Below the pieces are notes generated by a model that saw only the letters and a program-made list of their open reading frames with translations, made no database searches and had not been told where the DNA came from. Shown here piece by piece: positions 7,020-8,191 of a stretch of DNA of 8,191 nt; position 1 is the stretch's first letter, and the number at the start of each line of letters is the position of its first letter. The stretch is from Pedosphaera sp. (GTDB lineage: Bacteria; Verrucomicrobiota; Verrucomicrobiia; Limisphaerales; SIAT01), in NCBI GenBank assembly GCA_009691645.1, contig SIAT01000078.1:1-8191 (forward strand), given 5' to 3'. The translations under genes and the position numbers were made by a program.

Positions 7020-7985
7020 ATGGCTACCAAGAAGCGTTCCAAAAAATCCTCGCCGCCAATCTCTGTTGTCACGGGCGGGGCGGGATTCCTCGGCTCGCAT
7101 CTGGTGGATTTGCTCCTCTCGCGCGGGCACCGCGTGATCGCGCTGGACAATCTGGTGACCGGTTCGACGGATAACATCGCGCATCTCGCGGGCAACCGGC
7201 AGTTCCGCTTCATCCATCAGGACGTGACGGAGTTCATCTTCCTCGACGAGCCGGTGGATTACGTGTGGCACTTCGCGTCGCCGGCAAGCCCGATTGATTA
7301 TCTGCAACTGCCGATCCAGACGTTGAAGGTCGGCTCGCTCGGCACGCACAAGGCACTCGGTCTCGCCAAGGCGAAAGGCGCGCGGTTTCTCCTCGCGTCC
7401 ACCTCGGAGATTTACGGCGATCCGCTGGTGCATCCGCAGCGCGAGGATTACTGGGGCAACGTGAACACCATCGGTCCGCGCGGTTGTTACGACGAGGCGA
7501 AGCGATTTGCCGAGGCGATGACGATGGCCTACCACACGTATCACGGCGTGGAGACGCGGATCGTGCGCATCTTTAACACTTACGGTCCGCGGATGCGGCT
7601 GAACGATGGGCGCGTGGTGCCGGCGTTCGTGTGCCAAGCGCTAAAGAACAAGCCGCTGGCCGTTTTTGGCGACGGCTCGCAAACGCGCAGCTTCTGTTAC
7701 TGCTCGGACCTCATCGAAGGCATCTACCGGCTGATGATGAGCGGACATTCGCAACCGGTAAACATCGGCAACCCCGCCGAGATGACCGTGCTGCAGTTTG
7801 CCGAGACGATCATCCGGACGACAAAATCAAAGAGCCGCATCGCCTTCAAGCCGCTGCCGCAGGACGATCCCAAACAGCGCAAGCCCGACATCACCAAGGC
7901 GCGCACGTTGCTGAAATGGGAGCCGAAGGTGGCGCTCGCCGCTGGGCTTGTGGACACGATTGCGTATTTCAGAAGCAAGGTGTGA
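7020..7985 (+). CDS. uxs: UDP-glucuronate decarboxylase (UDP-xylose synthase)
   Basis: This 321-residue extended short-chain dehydrogenase converts UDP-glucuronate to UDP-xylose and CO2, using bound NAD, in nucleotide-sugar supply for surface glycans. Visible features: GGAGFLG NAD-binding loop (19-25), HFASPASPIDY (84-94), TLKVGSLGT (101-109), STSEIYGDPLVHPQ (127-140), the YxxxK pair Y157/K161 in CYDEAKR, RIFNTYGPRM (183-192) and GDGSQTRSFCY (217-227). The ASPASP, STSE-YGDP-HPQ and QTRSF blocks separate it from 4-epimerases and dehydratases. I start it at the ATG at 7020 rather than the in-frame TTG at 6975: the latter has no ribosome site and would add 15 atypical residues. GGAGGA at 6990-6995 is 24 bases upstream, too far for a normal site, and no in-frame start lies nearer to it. 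The first 13 residues form an unusually basic extension (KKRSKKSS). The partner UDP-glucose dehydrogenase gene is not in the window. Confidence 0.94.
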   Translation: MATKKRSKKSSPPISVVTGGAGFLGSHLVDLLLSRGHRVIALDNLVTGSTDNIAHLAGNRQFRFIHQDVTEFIFLDEPVDYVWHFASPASPIDYLQLPIQTLKVGSLGTHKALGLAKAKGARFLLASTSEIYGDPLVHPQREDYWGNVNTIGPRGCYDEAKRFAEAMTMAYHTYHGVETRIVRIFNTYGPRMRLNDGRVVPAFVCQALKNKPLAVFGDGSQTRSFCYCSDLIEGIYRLMMSGHSQPVNIGNPAEMTVLQFAETIIRTTKSKSRIAFKPLPQDDPKQRKPDITKARTLLKWEPKVALAAGLVDTIAYFRSKV

Positions 7986-8013
7986 CGTCGCAGTAATTGC
8001 GTAGCAGGATGCG

Positions 8014-8062
8014 GCATCTTCTGTTTGGGTGTTTGCGGTCTGCTCGGGAGCCGTGAAGATGC
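8014..8062 (+). terminator. Inverted repeat after uxs, possible 3'-end structure
   Basis: GCATCTTC at 8014-8021 and GAAGATGC at 8055-8062 are perfect 8-base reverse complements separated by 33 bases. The position, about 30 bases after the uxs stop, suits a transcript end. The long loop and the absence of a T-run argue against a classical intrinsic terminator. Confidence 0.3.
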
Positions 8063-8074
8063 AGGAAGAGGGAT

Positions 8075-8191
8075 GACACGAATTGCACGAATTCCCACCA
8101 ATGGAATCCAGCGCAGAACCTCTTCTTGAATCCGTGAATCGTGTCTGCCCTACCTCTCCTTCAATTCGTGCCAATTTGTGAAATTCGTGTC
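8075..8191. repeat. Inverted repeat with CACGAATT-type arms
   Basis: The left arm (8075-8103) starts GACACGAATT and holds CACGAATT at 8077 and 8086 and a decayed copy at 8096. The right arm (8163-8191) holds AATTCGTG at 8163, AATTTGTG at 8173 and AATTCGTG at 8182, ending GTC at the last base. As reverse complements the arms agree at 23 of 29 positions and share the same 9- then 10-base spacing between units. A further partial unit, ATCCGTGAATCGTGTC, lies at 8130-8145. Nothing coding is seen here. From memory, similar repeats are scattered between genes in Verrucomicrobiota genomes; the copy may extend beyond the window edge. Confidence 0.65.

Noticed and set aside
8075..8191. CRISPR-like or integron attC-like repeat
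   Set aside because: The units are 8 bases with 1-2 base gaps and lie in inverted arms, without spacer-sized unique sequences, cas genes or an integrase.

Overview
The window looks like part of a Verrucomicrobiota chromosome, possibly the Limisphaerales/Pedosphaera side of the phylum; Planctomycetota is the main alternative. The reasons are a coupled DUF1549/DUF1553 plus DUF1501 gene pair (families strongly expanded in these phyla), a pre-peptidase C-terminal (PPC) domain protein beside it, a DUF6807 ('PmoA') protein, high GC in most genes, few strong Shine-Dalgarno sites, and a CACGAATT-type intergenic inverted repeat at the right end. This assignment is inference. No rRNA, tRNA, CRISPR array, transposase or phage gene was seen.

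Layout. Bases 1-600 hold the C-terminal part of a secreted M6/M11-like metallopeptidase that enters from the left; its catalytic HExxH would lie outside the window. It converges on a minus-strand multi-pass membrane protein of the DUF6498 type (657-1355), with a small hairpin between them. A 135-base divergent intergenic region (1356-1490) carries a plausible minus-strand promoter. Bases 1491-5941 are a tight three-gene unit on the plus strand: a 784-residue exported protein with two haem-like motifs, an Ig-like domain, DUF1549, a coiled coil and DUF1553; a Tat-type exported DUF1501 protein that starts 7 bases after the previous stop; and a small exported TIG-like/PPC protein that starts 1 base after that. 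A stand-alone DUF6807 protein (6007-6942) and a UDP-glucuronate decarboxylase (UDP-xylose synthase, 7020-7985) follow on the same strand. The last 206 bases are non-coding and hold two inverted repeats.

How the genes fit together. The three-gene unit is the most interesting part. All three products carry export signals and the genes are close enough for translational coupling, so they probably work together in the periplasm or at the cell surface. Related proteins are often proposed to take part in polysaccharide or sulfated-glycan use, but their biochemistry is not established. The UDP-xylose synthase supplies a nucleotide sugar for surface glycans. The DUF6807 protein is cytoplasmic and probably unrelated to methane oxidation despite its common database name. 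The two leftmost genes are visibly less GC-rich than the rest.
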